43,062 nucleotides of DNA from Phycisphaerae bacterium (GCA_016795065.1 JAEUIU010000083.1:1-43062); one strand, 5' to 3'. Shown: positions 32,288-41,768, counted from the first letter of the stretch. Notes: generated by a model from the sequence alone, not told the origin. Made by a program: numbers and translations.

Positions 32288-33988
32288 ATGGGCGCATGGG
32301 CGGAACGAACACGAAACTGGGGTCTTGGACGTCGGGTGTTGGTCCTGACCACACTGACCGTCGTTGTCGCCCTCGGTGTGACCTACGCGGTGGTGATCAC
32401 CGCGTTTCGTCACTCCGCCGAAGCGTCGCTCTTTGAGAAGGCAGCCACGCTGACGGCGGTCGCCGAAGAGGCGAAGGCCAATGCCAGCGCGATGCACGCC
32501 AGGGGTGCGATCGATGCCGAGCGCCTGCTTGCCGAGGCGAAGCAGGAGATTGCGGCCGGCAAGGATTACACCGAAACGACATTCTTTTCGACGGTGCCTG
32601 TCGTGGTCGGTTGGACAGCGGCGCAAGCTGCGGCCAAGCGAGAGGGAATCGACTTCGGCATCGTCGCCTTTGATGCCCGCAATCGGGAGCACACGCCAGA
32701 ACCGGGATCCTTCCGCGAGGCGCTCCTCCGAGATCTCGAGCGGCAAGTCGCAGACGGCGGAAGCGAGCAGATCGCCCGCATTGACGAGGCCTCAGGCAAC
32801 TACCACTACATGCGGTGTATTCGGCTCGAGGCAAGCTGCCTCACCTGCCACGGTACGCCCGATGCCAAGAACGATCCGGACGGCGACGGGAAGGATCCGA
32901 TCGGCTTCGCCATGGAAGGCTGGTCCGCTGGTGGAACGCACGGTGCCTATGAGGTTGTTCTGCCGCTAGCGCCGATGCAGGCTGCGGTCGGGTCGTTCGT
33001 CACTCGCGGTCTCGCTTGGTCGCTTCCGTTCGTGGCGATCATGTTGGGTGTCTTCGCATTCGTCCTTCATCGCGGGTTCAAGCGGCCGATCGTGGACATG
33101 ATCGGGAAGATCCATGCGATCTCCGAGGGGGACCTTCGGTTGCGGGTCGACCGTCAGGCGATCGGCGAACTCGGGCAGATGTCGACCTGGTTCAACGGAT
33201 TCCTCGAGACGCTGGAGTCGACCTTCGTCCACATTCGAGAGGGATCGCACCAGATTGACGCCGGCTCGGGACAGGTGAGCGCGACGAGCCAATCCCTCGC
33301 TTCGAGCTCAACGCAACAGGCCGCCAACCTCGAACGAATCAACGAGAGCCTCTCGGAACTCACCGGTCGCACGACGCGCAGCGCCGAAAGCGCCCGGCAT
33401 GCGGCCGAACTCACCGAACGAAGCCGTCAATCGGTGGTCACCTGCCAGGGGCAGATGAATCAGATGAGTGACGCGATGAGCGAAGTGAAGCGCTCCAGCG
33501 ACGCCATCTCCAAGGTGCTGAAGGTCATCGACGAGATCGCCTTCCAGACCAACCTTCTCGCCCTCAACGCCGCCGTGGAAGCGGCGCGGGCTGGGGAAGC
33601 GGGGAAGGGCTTCGCGGTCGTGGCGGAGGAGGTCCGCAATCTGGCCCAGCGTTCCGCCGAGGCCGCTCGCGAGACGGCCGCGATGGCGGAAGAGTCGACC
33701 TCGCGGGCCGAACGTGCTGTCTCCCTCAGCGGCCAAGTGGCCGAATCGTTAGCCACGATCGTCAAGACGGCGCAAACCGTTGACGAACTCGTCAACGAGA
33801 TCGCCACCTCCAATGAAGCTCAGGCGCACGAGGCCAGCGCCATCAGTGAAAACGTCAGTGAACTGGATCGGGCGACGCAGCAAAACGCGGCAAGCGCCGA
33901 AGAACTGGCGGCTGCGGCCGAGCAAACCTCGTCCCAAGCCGGCGTCTTCCGCGACCGCATCGCCCAATTCCAGGTGCGTGACGGGTAG
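32288..33988 (+). CDS. Chemoreceptor with haem-c type periplasmic sensor domain (copy 2)
   Basis: The 566-residue product has the same architecture as copy 1: N-terminal membrane segment (about 17-40), DUF3365-like domain with C184-L-T-C187-H188, second membrane segment (about 241-260), HAMP and signalling domain ending RIAQFQVRDG. The two copies are close throughout and clearly arose by tandem duplication. Differences cluster in the periplasmic part and the last quarter; near the haem site copy 1 reads CLACHGDPKGTYD and copy 2 CLTCHGTPDAKND, which may change ligand access or redox potential. The start at 32288 is the only ATG in frame near the conserved beginning; GGGGGG lies just upstream but is not a standard ribosome-binding site. 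It ends convergently with the S1-domain gene, with a strong hairpin between. Confidence 0.92.
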   Translation: MGAWAERTRNWGLGRRVLVLTTLTVVVALGVTYAVVITAFRHSAEASLFEKAATLTAVAEEAKANASAMHARGAIDAERLLAEAKQEIAAGKDYTETTFFSTVPVVVGWTAAQAAAKREGIDFGIVAFDARNREHTPEPGSFREALLRDLERQVADGGSEQIARIDEASGNYHYMRCIRLEASCLTCHGTPDAKNDPDGDGKDPIGFAMEGWSAGGTHGAYEVVLPLAPMQAAVGSFVTRGLAWSLPFVAIMLGVFAFVLHRGFKRPIVDMIGKIHAISEGDLRLRVDRQAIGELGQMSTWFNGFLETLESTFVHIREGSHQIDAGSGQVSATSQSLASSSTQQAANLERINESLSELTGRTTRSAESARHAAELTERSRQSVVTCQGQMNQMSDAMSEVKRSSDAISKVLKVIDEIAFQTNLLALNAAVEAARAGEAGKGFAVVAEEVRNLAQRSAEAARETAAMAEESTSRAERAVSLSGQVAESLATIVKTAQTVDELVNEIATSNEAQAHEASAISENVSELDRATQQNAASAEELAAAAEQTSSQAGVFRDRIAQFQVRDG

Positions 33989-34011
33989 CGACTCGTTCCG
34001 ACGGGGCGCAA

Positions 34012-34056
34012 GCGAACGGGGTGGCTTCCAGCATGCTGGGGCCACCCCGTTCTCGC
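34012..34056. terminator. Bidirectional hairpin between convergent genes
   Basis: AACGGGGTGGC (34015-34025) pairs with GCCACCCCGTT (34041-34051), extended by a bulged outer GCGA/TCGC; the loop itself holds the palindrome CCAGCATGCTGG. It sits between the stops at 33988 and 34114. A second 7-base stem (34073-34079 with 34085-34091) follows. Neither has a clear T run. Confidence 0.6.
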
Positions 34057-34113
34057 TTCCGACGATTGTTGGTCGTTCCGAGGGGGAACGATCGTTGCTC
34101 GATGAGGTCGGAC

Positions 34114-35505
34114 TTATCCGAGTCCGCCCTTCAGTTCTGGCTGGTTCGACTTGCCGCCCATGCGGGCCTTGAGCTTGCGCATGCCCGGATCTTCCTCGCG
34201 CGGCGAGTTTCTGTCCGAGTCCTGGCCGGGACGGCCCGGGCGACCCGGGCGTTCTGGCGCGCTCTGAAGCGCCTTGAGGCTCAAGCTGATTCGCTTCTTA
34301 CCTGGATCGACCTGCAGGATCTTGCAGGTGATGACCTCGTCGCGCTTCAGGACCTTGTCGACGGTCGGGATCCGCTCGTGGCTCACCTCGCTGATGTGGA
34401 CGAGGCCTTCCACGCCTGGCGCAAGTTCGACAAACGCGCCAAACTCGGCGAGGCGAGTGACCTTCCCGGTCACCGTGTCGCCCACATTGAATGAGGTCAG
34501 CGCCTGGGCCAACGGATCATTCATCGTGTCCTTGCGTGAAAGCGAGATCTTCACCGGCTCCTGGTCACGATCGATCTTCTTGATCTTGACCTGGACGATC
34601 TCGCCTTCCTTCACGGTCTCGGACGGGTGCTTGATTCGCTCGTGCGAAAGGTCGCTGATGTGGATCAGCCCGTCGACGCCGCCAAGATCGGCGAAGGCAC
34701 CGTATGGCTGGATCGAGATGATCGTGGCGGGCCGGATCTGGCCGACTTCAAGTTGAGCTAACAGTTCGTCCCGCTTTTCCGCCCGCTCGGAGACCAGCAC
34801 CGCCTTGCGGCTGAGAATCAGGCGGTTCTTGTCCTTGTTGAGTTCGACGATCTCGCAGGGGAACTTCTCACCGATGAAGACGGAGATGTCCGGGATGTGC
34901 CGGAGGTCGACCATGCCAGCGGGCATGAAGCCCTTGTGGTGGGCGACTTCCATCTCGAGTCCGCCCTTGTTCATGCCAATGCAGCGGGCCTCGACAACCT
35001 GACCGATCTCAAGGTTGCCCCAATCAGCCTTCTGGACAGCACCCGGCCGCGACAGGACCAAAAGCCCTTCAAAGGCATCGAGTCGTTCCACCACGAACTC
35101 AAGGTCGGAGCCGACGGCTGGGGGTTCAGGAAACTGAGCGAGCGGGCAGACGCCTTGGGATCTTGGGCCGAATTCGACAAAGACATCGCCGCCGTGGATC
35201 CGGAATACACGGCCGGTTCGAAGCTGCCGGCCACCTCGGTTGCCGCCGCCCCCTTGGCCACCTGGGGCCTTGGGGCGAGGCTTTTCCTCAAGAAGGTCCT
35301 CGACGCTCATGTCGCCAAGAGCGGCCGAAATTTCGGCTTCCAGCGAGTTGTGCAGGTCGGCGTCGCGTGCGCTTCCGCGGGCGGCCGAACCGAATGCCTG
35401 CCCGGAATTACCTCGGGAGGGTGAGTCGGTCCCGGTCGCTTCGGAGCTACCGGTGCTTGAGTCAGACGCGGAGGAGGCGGGACCGCTGTTCGGATCCGTG
35501 GTCAT
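34114..35505 (-). CDS. S1-domain RNA-binding protein (ribosomal protein S1-like)
   Basis: The 463-residue product has an N-terminal disordered part (residues 1-90, rich in Ser, Gly, Ala), then four S1 repeats. The first (about 95-155) is divergent; the second to fourth carry the usual GxV and GFMP/GLIHISDLSHER/GLVHISEVSHER signatures. A basic Gly/Pro/Arg tail ends the protein. S1-type proteins bind single-stranded RNA; full ribosomal S1 normally has six repeats, so this may be a short S1, or a separate RNA-binding factor. Codons before the ATG show no Shine-Dalgarno site. A promoter-like TACGCT (35564-35569, minus strand) would give a leader of about 52 bases. Confidence 0.9.
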   Translation of the reverse strand: MTTDPNSGPASSASDSSTGSSEATGTDSPSRGNSGQAFGSAARGSARDADLHNSLEAEISAALGDMSVEDLLEEKPRPKAPGGQGGGGNRGGRQLRTGRVFRIHGGDVFVEFGPRSQGVCPLAQFPEPPAVGSDLEFVVERLDAFEGLLVLSRPGAVQKADWGNLEIGQVVEARCIGMNKGGLEMEVAHHKGFMPAGMVDLRHIPDISVFIGEKFPCEIVELNKDKNRLILSRKAVLVSERAEKRDELLAQLEVGQIRPATIISIQPYGAFADLGGVDGLIHISDLSHERIKHPSETVKEGEIVQVKIKKIDRDQEPVKISLSRKDTMNDPLAQALTSFNVGDTVTGKVTRLAEFGAFVELAPGVEGLVHISEVSHERIPTVDKVLKRDEVITCKILQVDPGKKRISLSLKALQSAPERPGRPGRPGQDSDRNSPREEDPGMRKLKARMGGKSNQPELKGGLG

Positions 35506-35563
35506 GTGAAGTGGTCGAAATGAGCCGCGCGGGGACCGCGCCGAGGGGGAACGAAGACACGAC

Positions 35564-35569
35564 AGCGTA
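35564..35569 (-). promoter_or_regulatory. Candidate -10 box TACGCT for the S1-like gene
   Basis: TACGCT on the minus strand lies about 58 bases before the ATG at 35505. It equals the -10 box at 10640. No -35 box is evident. Confidence 0.3.
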
Positions 35570-35983
35570 CCCTCGGACCAGTCCGATGTGAGTCGTCACA
35601 TCCTTCGAATTCGCCGGATTCACGCGGCCCACGCCGTCGTCGCCGGCCATGCGGCAGCGGTCATTCACGCAGTTCCTGCATCCTTTCGACCCCGAAGCAT
35701 CTGTCGCAGTTCGGATTCGTATGGACTCGCGGAACCTCGATGAGTGACCGGCTGCTGATGCACGGGTGCGGGGCACGCTCCCAACCCGAGCTGACGGCGA
35801 CTCCCTCAGCGACCGCCCTGTTTGGGTACCGAGTGATGCGGTGGGCTTGGGGTACGACTGTTTGACATCCCGATAGGCGTCAAATCGGTGGGGGAGTGGA
35901 CGATCGTGGTGGGGTCGTTCGCGTGCTAGGGTTTGTGCCCTAGAGGTTCCCGGAAATTCGGAAGCCTGTGCGAACGGCTGAGT

Positions 35984-35989
35984 TATAGT
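35984..35989 (+). promoter_or_regulatory. -10 box TATAGT for the pilus operon
   Basis: TATAGT differs from the sigma-70 consensus at one base, a rarity in this GC-rich stretch. It would give a leader of about 139 bases to the ATG at 36135. The -35 position is not consensus, which may mean activator control through the inverted repeats upstream. Confidence 0.5.
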
Positions 35990-36134
35990 GCGACCCCCGC
36001 GCGTGCGGGAGTCGGCAGAGTTGGCAGCGGGTTCCCGGGCGTCCGGGCAGTCCCCTGCGCACACATTGGACACCACCACCTGACGCTCCCCGCGGGCCGC
36101 GCGACTTGCCCGGGGTGAGCCCTTGAGGGCGACC

Positions 36135-38270
36135 ATGGCTTCATTCAAGGCGGCCTGGGGCATCGAAGTTGGCGCGTATGCAATCAAGGCCATCCGGCTT
36201 GAACGCGTTGGAGACGAGGCAAAACTCACCGATTTCGCGGTGATTCCGCACAAGAAGGTGCTCACCACGCCTGACCTGGACCAGGACGAGATGATCCGTC
36301 TCGGGCTGGGGCAGTTTGTGAGTCAGAAGAAAGTGGAAGGCGAGCACTGCGTCATTTCGGTGCCTGGAAACACCGCTTTCGCACGATTCGCAAAGCTGCC
36401 GCCGGTCGAGCCCCGTAAGGTCCCCGACATCGTCAAGTTCGAAGCGGTGCAGCAGATCCCCTTCCCGATCGAGGAAGTGGAATGGGACTACGAGACCTTC
36501 GAGGCGAGTGATAGCCCCGAAATCGAAGTCGGCATCTTCGCCATCACCAAGGAACGCCTGAACCAGCGGCTCGCCCTCTATGCCGAGCTCGGCATCAACG
36601 CCGACATCGTCACGATCAGCCCGCTCGCGGTCTTCAACGCCCTCAGTTTCGATCTGGACCTGGGCCCGCAGTCCAAGCCGATCGTCTTCCTTGACATCGG
36701 CACCAGTTCGACGGATCTGATCGTCGCGGACGAGGGTCGCTGCTGGATTCGTACCTTCCCGGTCGGCGGAACCAGCTTCACCGACGCCATCGCCGAGAGC
36801 TTCAAGCTCAACTACGGCAAGGCCGATGCTCTGAAGCAGGAGTCTGCGACCAGCAAGTACGCCAAGCAAATCATGCAGGCGATGCGCCCGGTCTTCACCG
36901 ACCTCCTGACGGACGTGCAGAAGTCGCTCAACTATTACCAGCAGTTGCACCGCGGCGTGCACGTCGAGCAGATCATTGGGCTTGGGTCGACCTTCAAGAT
37001 CCCCGGTTTGCGCAAGTTCCTTGGGCAGCAACTCAACCTCGAGGTTGTGCGTCACGACGAGTTCCGCAAGATCCGGATCGAAGGTCGGGAGGCTGCAGAT
37101 TTTGCGGCAAATACCGTCAATATGGCGACCGCCTATGGGCTCGCGCTGCAGAGCATCGGACTTGCGCCGATTGACGTGAACCTCGCTCCCGTGAAGGCCC
37201 TTCGTGACCAGATGTGGGCCGCGAAGACCAAGTGGTTCGCCGGCGCCGCCGCGGTGGCCGTGGCCGCTGCGGGCCTCATGTTCGTCTCGCCGATCATGAG
37301 TGATGCGGCTCTCGAAAGCGCCGAGGCAAAGCAGACCGATCAGCTCATCGCTTCGGTCCTGGCACAAGGCAAGAAGTTCCAGAGCGAATACCGGCAACTT
37401 GAGACCGACGCGAACCTGGGCTTTCGGGCTGAGAACCTCCGTCGGTTGACTGACGACCGGCGGGTATGGCCGGCCCTTGTGGATGACGTCGCAAGTTCTC
37501 TCGCGGCCGCCCGTCCGCAACTGGAGCTTCTCGGCGAGAGCGCTGAACTCATCCAGAACATCCCGTCCGGCGAGCGACGGAACATCACCCTTGAGAACCT
37601 AGCCGGCGCCTACTCCTTCCCGAATGGCGCACGCCGCATCAAGGTCACGATGGACGTGACGTTCACCAACGCGGGTCGACAGGACTTCCTCAACGACACG
37701 GTCGTTGCCTACTTCCGCGAACTGCGCGGCAAAGACCGCCCGGACGTTCCATACAAGGTCATTTCCGAACCAGTCTTCGAGGTGCGAAGCGCCATCGTTG
37801 GCGACGACGGGACGATCAAGATGCCGGAGATGCCGAGCACGCCAACCCAGCGGGACGAACCGCAGCGGCCACCGGAAGGAGAGGCTCCGCCTGAAGATGG
37901 TGGTGGAGGCGGACGCGGACTGGGTGGCGGAAACAAGCCCGGCAAGCGAACGACCGGGGAGAACGTCATTGCACGTCCGGGAGCCGGCCTCGGCTTCGGC
38001 AACAGCGACGAAGAAGCCGGCAGCAGCAACGCAACGCGTGGAGAAGATGGGGTCGGCGGTGGTGGTGCCAACGACGGCATTCGCCGTGGCGGCAGCACTG
38101 GTGCCAACGAACCCTTGAAGTTCGACGTTGACGGGCTTGCCCCGGTGCCGTCCTCTCCCTCGCTCGTGAAGAAGGGCGATACCGTTTTCCGCGGAGTCGT
38201 CACGTTTGAGATCGAACTCGCGCCGGTGTCCGGCGCCCCAGCCGATGGCCAGGAGCAACCACAGCAATGA
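36135..38270 (+). CDS. pilM: PilM-PilN-like fusion protein of a type IV pilus/type II secretion platform
   Basis: Residues 1-345 are an actin-like PilM protein: start FKAAWGIEVGAYAIKAIRLE, PGNTAFARFAKLPPVEP, EVEWDYETF, nucleotide-binding LDIGTSSTDLIV and VGGTSFTDAIAESF, and GLGSTFKIPGL. It then runs on into a PilN-like part: the NLxP motif of PilN (DVNLAPVKALRDQ, about residue 345), one membrane segment (WFAGAAAVAVAAAGLMFV), a coiled region and a ferredoxin-like domain. A glycine-rich stretch (about 590-660) precedes the end. PilM normally stays in the cytosol and binds the PilN N-terminus, so the fusion joins two partners. The ATG at 36135 has GAGGG before it. The next gene starts inside the stop codon (ATGA). 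Confidence 0.88.
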   Translation: MASFKAAWGIEVGAYAIKAIRLERVGDEAKLTDFAVIPHKKVLTTPDLDQDEMIRLGLGQFVSQKKVEGEHCVISVPGNTAFARFAKLPPVEPRKVPDIVKFEAVQQIPFPIEEVEWDYETFEASDSPEIEVGIFAITKERLNQRLALYAELGINADIVTISPLAVFNALSFDLDLGPQSKPIVFLDIGTSSTDLIVADEGRCWIRTFPVGGTSFTDAIAESFKLNYGKADALKQESATSKYAKQIMQAMRPVFTDLLTDVQKSLNYYQQLHRGVHVEQIIGLGSTFKIPGLRKFLGQQLNLEVVRHDEFRKIRIEGREAADFAANTVNMATAYGLALQSIGLAPIDVNLAPVKALRDQMWAAKTKWFAGAAAVAVAAAGLMFVSPIMSDAALESAEAKQTDQLIASVLAQGKKFQSEYRQLETDANLGFRAENLRRLTDDRRVWPALVDDVASSLAAARPQLELLGESAELIQNIPSGERRNITLENLAGAYSFPNGARRIKVTMDVTFTNAGRQDFLNDTVVAYFRELRGKDRPDVPYKVISEPVFEVRSAIVGDDGTIKMPEMPSTPTQRDEPQRPPEGEAPPEDGGGGGRGLGGGNKPGKRTTGENVIARPGAGLGFGNSDEEAGSSNATRGEDGVGGGGANDGIRRGGSTGANEPLKFDVDGLAPVPSSPSLVKKGDTVFRGVVTFEIELAPVSGAPADGQEQPQQ

Positions 38271-39631
38271 AGCCAGTCCTTGATTGGGTGAAGTCCAACG
38301 TTCTCGTGGTGGTCCTTGGAGTTGTCGCGATCGGCTCGCTAGCCGCCGGCTGGTTCTTTTCAGGCTCGATGGCCGAAGCCTCGCGCACGAAGCTCGATGC
38401 TCGCGTCAAGAAGCTGAATGATCTGGCCAGCATCGAGAAGGGCAATATCAGCCTCGCGATTCCCGGCCGGGAGCCGACGGCTCGGCAAGTAGTGGTCAAT
38501 CAGACCGTCCTTGACGAGTACAAGCGCATCACCGACCTGTTGAAGGGCGACGCGGACCAGGTACACAAGCTCTCACTCGAGCGAAACCGCCGCGATCACA
38601 AGCCGGTGATCGAGAACGTCTTCCCGCAGCCTGCTGCCGACAAGAAGGATGTCATTGCGTTTGCTGTCCACAAGGAGCTCATGGCCGCCTACCAGCGACT
38701 CCTGAAGGACGTGAATGCAGGTGCTCCACCGGCGCCTGAAGCGGTTGCTGAAACGCTGGCTCGACGCGACAGTCAGTACATCGAGTCGACGCTGAAGAAG
38801 GCCTCGCGTGCTCAGCTGGATCCGAAGGAACTGAGCGACCTGACCGAGGACCTGACTCGAAGCCGGCTCGCGGTTTACGGGGAGCAGGCCCAGAAGATCA
38901 CGGTCTATGCCGGAATGGATGCTCTGGACCTTCCGCCGTCACCCGAGCTGAAGAAGCCCACCCTGGGCCAGCTCTACGATTGGCAATGGAAGTTCTGGCT
39001 GACCAAGGACATCTTTGAGGCGATCGCAGACGCGAGCTCCAAGAGTGGCGACGGCGGCACCGCCAGCGTCCTGAAGGGGCCCGTGAAGCGAGTCCTGTCG
39101 ATCCGGATTCCTGACATGGCGTTCGTCGCCAAGTCCGCACCGCAATCGGGGTCCTTCGGTGGCATGAACAGCGGATTCGGTGCGAATGCCGATGGCACGC
39201 AGCCACCGGCGGACGCTGCTCCTGCTGCCGATCCGGCCGCCGCTGCTGCACCTGTGATCGACCTCACCCAAGAGGCGACTCGCGACTACAAGCGTAGTTT
39301 CACCGGTCGCGTGAGCAACCCAATCTATGACGTCCGATCCGCCAAAGTGGTGTTGGTCGTTGAGACGGCCCGGTTGCCTGAGCTCTTTGATGCTCTGGCC
39401 CGGCGCAACTTCATGACCGTTCTCGAGACGGCCGTGCGTCCCGCGGACCCGTTTGCCGCGGCTCGCGATGGTTTCATCTATGGCAAGGCCCACGTTTCCG
39501 AAGTCACCCTGATGGTCGAGTCAATCTGGCTACGGGAATGGACCGTTCCCATGATGCCGAGCGAGGTGCGGACCGCACTCGGTGTTGGCGCTCCGGTCGC
39601 GGATCCCGCGGCGGCTGCGCCGGCAGGCTAA
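38267..39631 (+). CDS. Membrane-anchored protein in PilO position
   Basis: The 454-residue product has a short cytosolic N-terminus, one membrane segment (VLVVVLGVVAIGSLAAGWFF, residues 12-31), a helical coiled region and a large periplasmic part with Ala/Pro-rich linkers (about 310-335). The topology and position fit PilO, partner of PilN, but the sequence is not clearly PilO. It overlaps the PilM-PilN-like gene as ATGA, so translation is coupled, and GGAG lies 12 bases before the ATG. A C-terminal domain (SNPIYDVRSAKVVLVVETARLPELF) could be ferredoxin-like, as in PilN and PilO. Confidence 0.75.
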   Translation: MKPVLDWVKSNVLVVVLGVVAIGSLAAGWFFSGSMAEASRTKLDARVKKLNDLASIEKGNISLAIPGREPTARQVVVNQTVLDEYKRITDLLKGDADQVHKLSLERNRRDHKPVIENVFPQPAADKKDVIAFAVHKELMAAYQRLLKDVNAGAPPAPEAVAETLARRDSQYIESTLKKASRAQLDPKELSDLTEDLTRSRLAVYGEQAQKITVYAGMDALDLPPSPELKKPTLGQLYDWQWKFWLTKDIFEAIADASSKSGDGGTASVLKGPVKRVLSIRIPDMAFVAKSAPQSGSFGGMNSGFGANADGTQPPADAAPAADPAAAAAPVIDLTQEATRDYKRSFTGRVSNPIYDVRSAKVVLVVETARLPELFDALARRNFMTVLETAVRPADPFAAARDGFIYGKAHVSEVTLMVESIWLREWTVPMMPSEVRTALGVGAPVADPAAAAPAG

Positions 39632-39757
39632 CCGTCAAACGCTGGCGTCCAACCGCCGAGAACCCACACTGGCAGAGGAGCGCCGTCCGACGGAACGTCG
39701 ACGCGGCAACCAACGAACAACCGCTGATCACGAGCGATTTCGCGAAGGGACAGGCAC

Positions 39758-41731
39758 ATGAAGATCAAGGGCATCCCGTTCTGGGAACAGCACATCGAGA
39801 AGTTCATCCTTGGCGGCTTTGGCGTCGTCCTTCTGGGCGTCGGAGCAATGCAGGTGATCATGCGCCCGACTGATGTGACGCTTGAAAACAGGCCGGCCGG
39901 CCCCGATGAAGTCGAGAAGGCACTAAAGGCCCGTGCCGATGCGGTCGCCGCGAAGCTAGCGGCGAGCGCCACCTCCGCTCCCCTGGTTGAGGGCGAGGTG
40001 CCCCTCGCCATGAAGACCTTCCCCAACGCTTTGGACGGCGGAGTCTCTCCCCGTACGACGTTACCGATCACGGCACCGTCGCTTGCTGCGGCGATCCTCC
40101 CAAGCGAGGCGTCAGTGGCTGCGGCCCGCTACTACGAGCCGAGGATGCTCGCCCCCCGAATGGTGACCGTCCGGCAGGAGTCCGACACGCTCGATGAGAC
40201 AGTGCTCAACCAGCATCCGGATCTGGCCACCGTCTTCCATTTCGAGCCAGGCCAGCCTCACGACATCACATGGTTCGTTCCGGTCGCTGAAGTGAGTGTG
40301 GCGATGATGGTGGATGAACTCCATCGAGCGATGGAGAACGACAAGCCACCGCTCCTTGCAATCCCGACCCTCTGGTACAACGACGCCCTCTGGGTCGTCG
40401 ACGTAGTTTTTGAGCGACAGGAGCTTCAGGAGGATGGCTCGTGGGGAGCTCCGGCCGTCGTGGCGGTCCTTCCCGATCAGTTCTCGTTCCGTGCGGAGAT
40501 CGAGAAGGCTGGCATCGACCTGCGCGACGAGATGTTCCGGCTGCTCGCCCAGAAGGACAAGGTCCTCTCCATTCTTCAGCCGGATTTCCTTCCGACCAAG
40601 GGGAACACCTTTTCGGCGGGCTTGATTCTCAATGCCGACGAACCAACGGAGAAGGTGACGAGCGGGCAGACGGATCCCGAGGCTCGCAAGCTCAACAGCC
40701 TCAAGCAGTCGCACTCCCGCAAGCTCACCGAGAGAGATCGCCTTGCCGAGCAGGTCAAGGAACTCGGGGGCCCATGCGAGCCCACTAAGCCTGACGAGCG
40801 GGACCGAAACAAGAAGGAAGGGGCTGAGGGCGGCGGCGATGGTGGCAGCGGATCTCCCAAGGCACCCGGTGGAGGTGGTTTGGGCGGAGGCATGTCGGGC
40901 GGCAAGAACAAGGGCCAGCCCCGCGAGAAGGAAGACCTTGACAAGTGCATTCGCCTGACGCGCCGTCTGAAGAACCTTGAGAACGAGATTGAGAAGCTTG
41001 AGGATGACATCAAGCGACTCGCCCCGGCCGAAACACTCGACGGAGGGAAGGACGTTCTTGACCTCGCGAAGGACAAGAAGATCCTCGTTTGGGCACATGA
41101 CATCTGGGTAAAGCCAGGTGAGACCTACCGCTACACCTGTCGGATCGACTCCTACAACCCGTTCTTCGCCCGACGGCGGCAGTTGGTCCCCGAGCAACAG
41201 CGGCTTTCAGACCCCTTTGCCTTGGCGTCAGCGGTGAGCGAACCGAGCAAGCCAGTTACGGTCGAGCCCCCGGTTGCAATTTTCGTGACCGAGGCCCAGC
41301 CCAACGGCGGAACGCTCGGACTCGGACGGGCCACGGTCGAGCTGTACCGATTCTTCGACGGCGCTAGGCGAGCCGAGAAGATCAGCAATGTCCAGCCGGG
41401 AGACCGTATCGGGCGGGTCTCTGAGAAGCGACGCGATGGCTCGCCATCGATTGACTTCACCACTGACTGGTTCGTCGTCGACATCGTCGAAGATGGGGCC
41501 AGTGAGGGCAAGGGGAGCGTCCGGGTGCTCCTGAGACGCATAGACGAGGATCGCATTGTGGTGCGGGACCCCATGTCTGACGAAGCGTCCTCTGACCGGG
41601 CTCGTTTCGACGATGAGGTGGAGGCCGCCAAGAACGCCCCAGCAAAGCCTGCGAACCAAGAGGGAGGGGAGGAGGGCGCTCCGGAACTCCCGCAGATTCC
41701 AGGCTCGGGATCAGGCCCAGGCGGCAAGTAA
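39758..41731 (+). CDS. Membrane-anchored protein in PilP position, 657 aa
   Basis: The product has one N-terminal membrane segment (FILGGFGVVLLGVGAMQVIM, residues 14-33) and a long periplasmic part. A glycine-rich linker (about 350-390) is followed by a coiled coil (RRLKNLENEIEKLEDDIKRL) and a C-terminal beta-rich region (YRYTCRIDSYNPFFARR, GRATVELYRFFDGARR). Its place behind PilM-PilN-like and PilO-like genes suggests it is a platform component acting where PilP or the type II secretion GspC protein would, linking the inner-membrane complex to the outer-membrane secretin; I infer this from context only. It starts 126 bases after the previous stop with a purine-rich site (AAGGGACAGG). Confidence 0.75.
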   Translation: MKIKGIPFWEQHIEKFILGGFGVVLLGVGAMQVIMRPTDVTLENRPAGPDEVEKALKARADAVAAKLAASATSAPLVEGEVPLAMKTFPNALDGGVSPRTTLPITAPSLAAAILPSEASVAAARYYEPRMLAPRMVTVRQESDTLDETVLNQHPDLATVFHFEPGQPHDITWFVPVAEVSVAMMVDELHRAMENDKPPLLAIPTLWYNDALWVVDVVFERQELQEDGSWGAPAVVAVLPDQFSFRAEIEKAGIDLRDEMFRLLAQKDKVLSILQPDFLPTKGNTFSAGLILNADEPTEKVTSGQTDPEARKLNSLKQSHSRKLTERDRLAEQVKELGGPCEPTKPDERDRNKKEGAEGGGDGGSGSPKAPGGGGLGGGMSGGKNKGQPREKEDLDKCIRLTRRLKNLENEIEKLEDDIKRLAPAETLDGGKDVLDLAKDKKILVWAHDIWVKPGETYRYTCRIDSYNPFFARRRQLVPEQQRLSDPFALASAVSEPSKPVTVEPPVAIFVTEAQPNGGTLGLGRATVELYRFFDGARRAEKISNVQPGDRIGRVSEKRRDGSPSIDFTTDWFVVDIVEDGASEGKGSVRVLLRRIDEDRIVVRDPMSDEASSDRARFDDEVEAAKNAPAKPANQEGGEEGAPELPQIPGSGSGPGGK

Positions 41732-41768
41732 CTTCGCGGGTGGCTTGTGGATAAGCCGTTGGAATTTC

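Larger units (their letters stand above)
35506..36134. other. Intergenic regulatory region between S1-like gene and pilus operon
   Basis: No convincing gene lies in this 629-base divergent gap. It holds two inverted repeats: TTTGAC with GTCAAA (35861-35866 and 35879-35884), whose left arm contains TTGACA, and CTAGGG with CCCTAG (35926-35931 and 35938-35943). Both are upstream of the pilus-operon -10 box and could be operators. The first 300 bases beyond the S1-like start show nothing further that I recognise. Confidence 0.5.

Noticed and set aside
35462..36268. 268-codon open frame on the minus strand across the S1-pilus gap
   Set aside because: It starts inside the PilM-PilN-like gene, overlaps the start of the S1-like gene and the candidate promoters, and has a Arg/Ser-rich peptide with no domain.
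40112..41197. 361-codon open frame on the minus strand
   Set aside because: Antisense to the third pilus-operon gene, whose coiled coil and membrane segment are clear.
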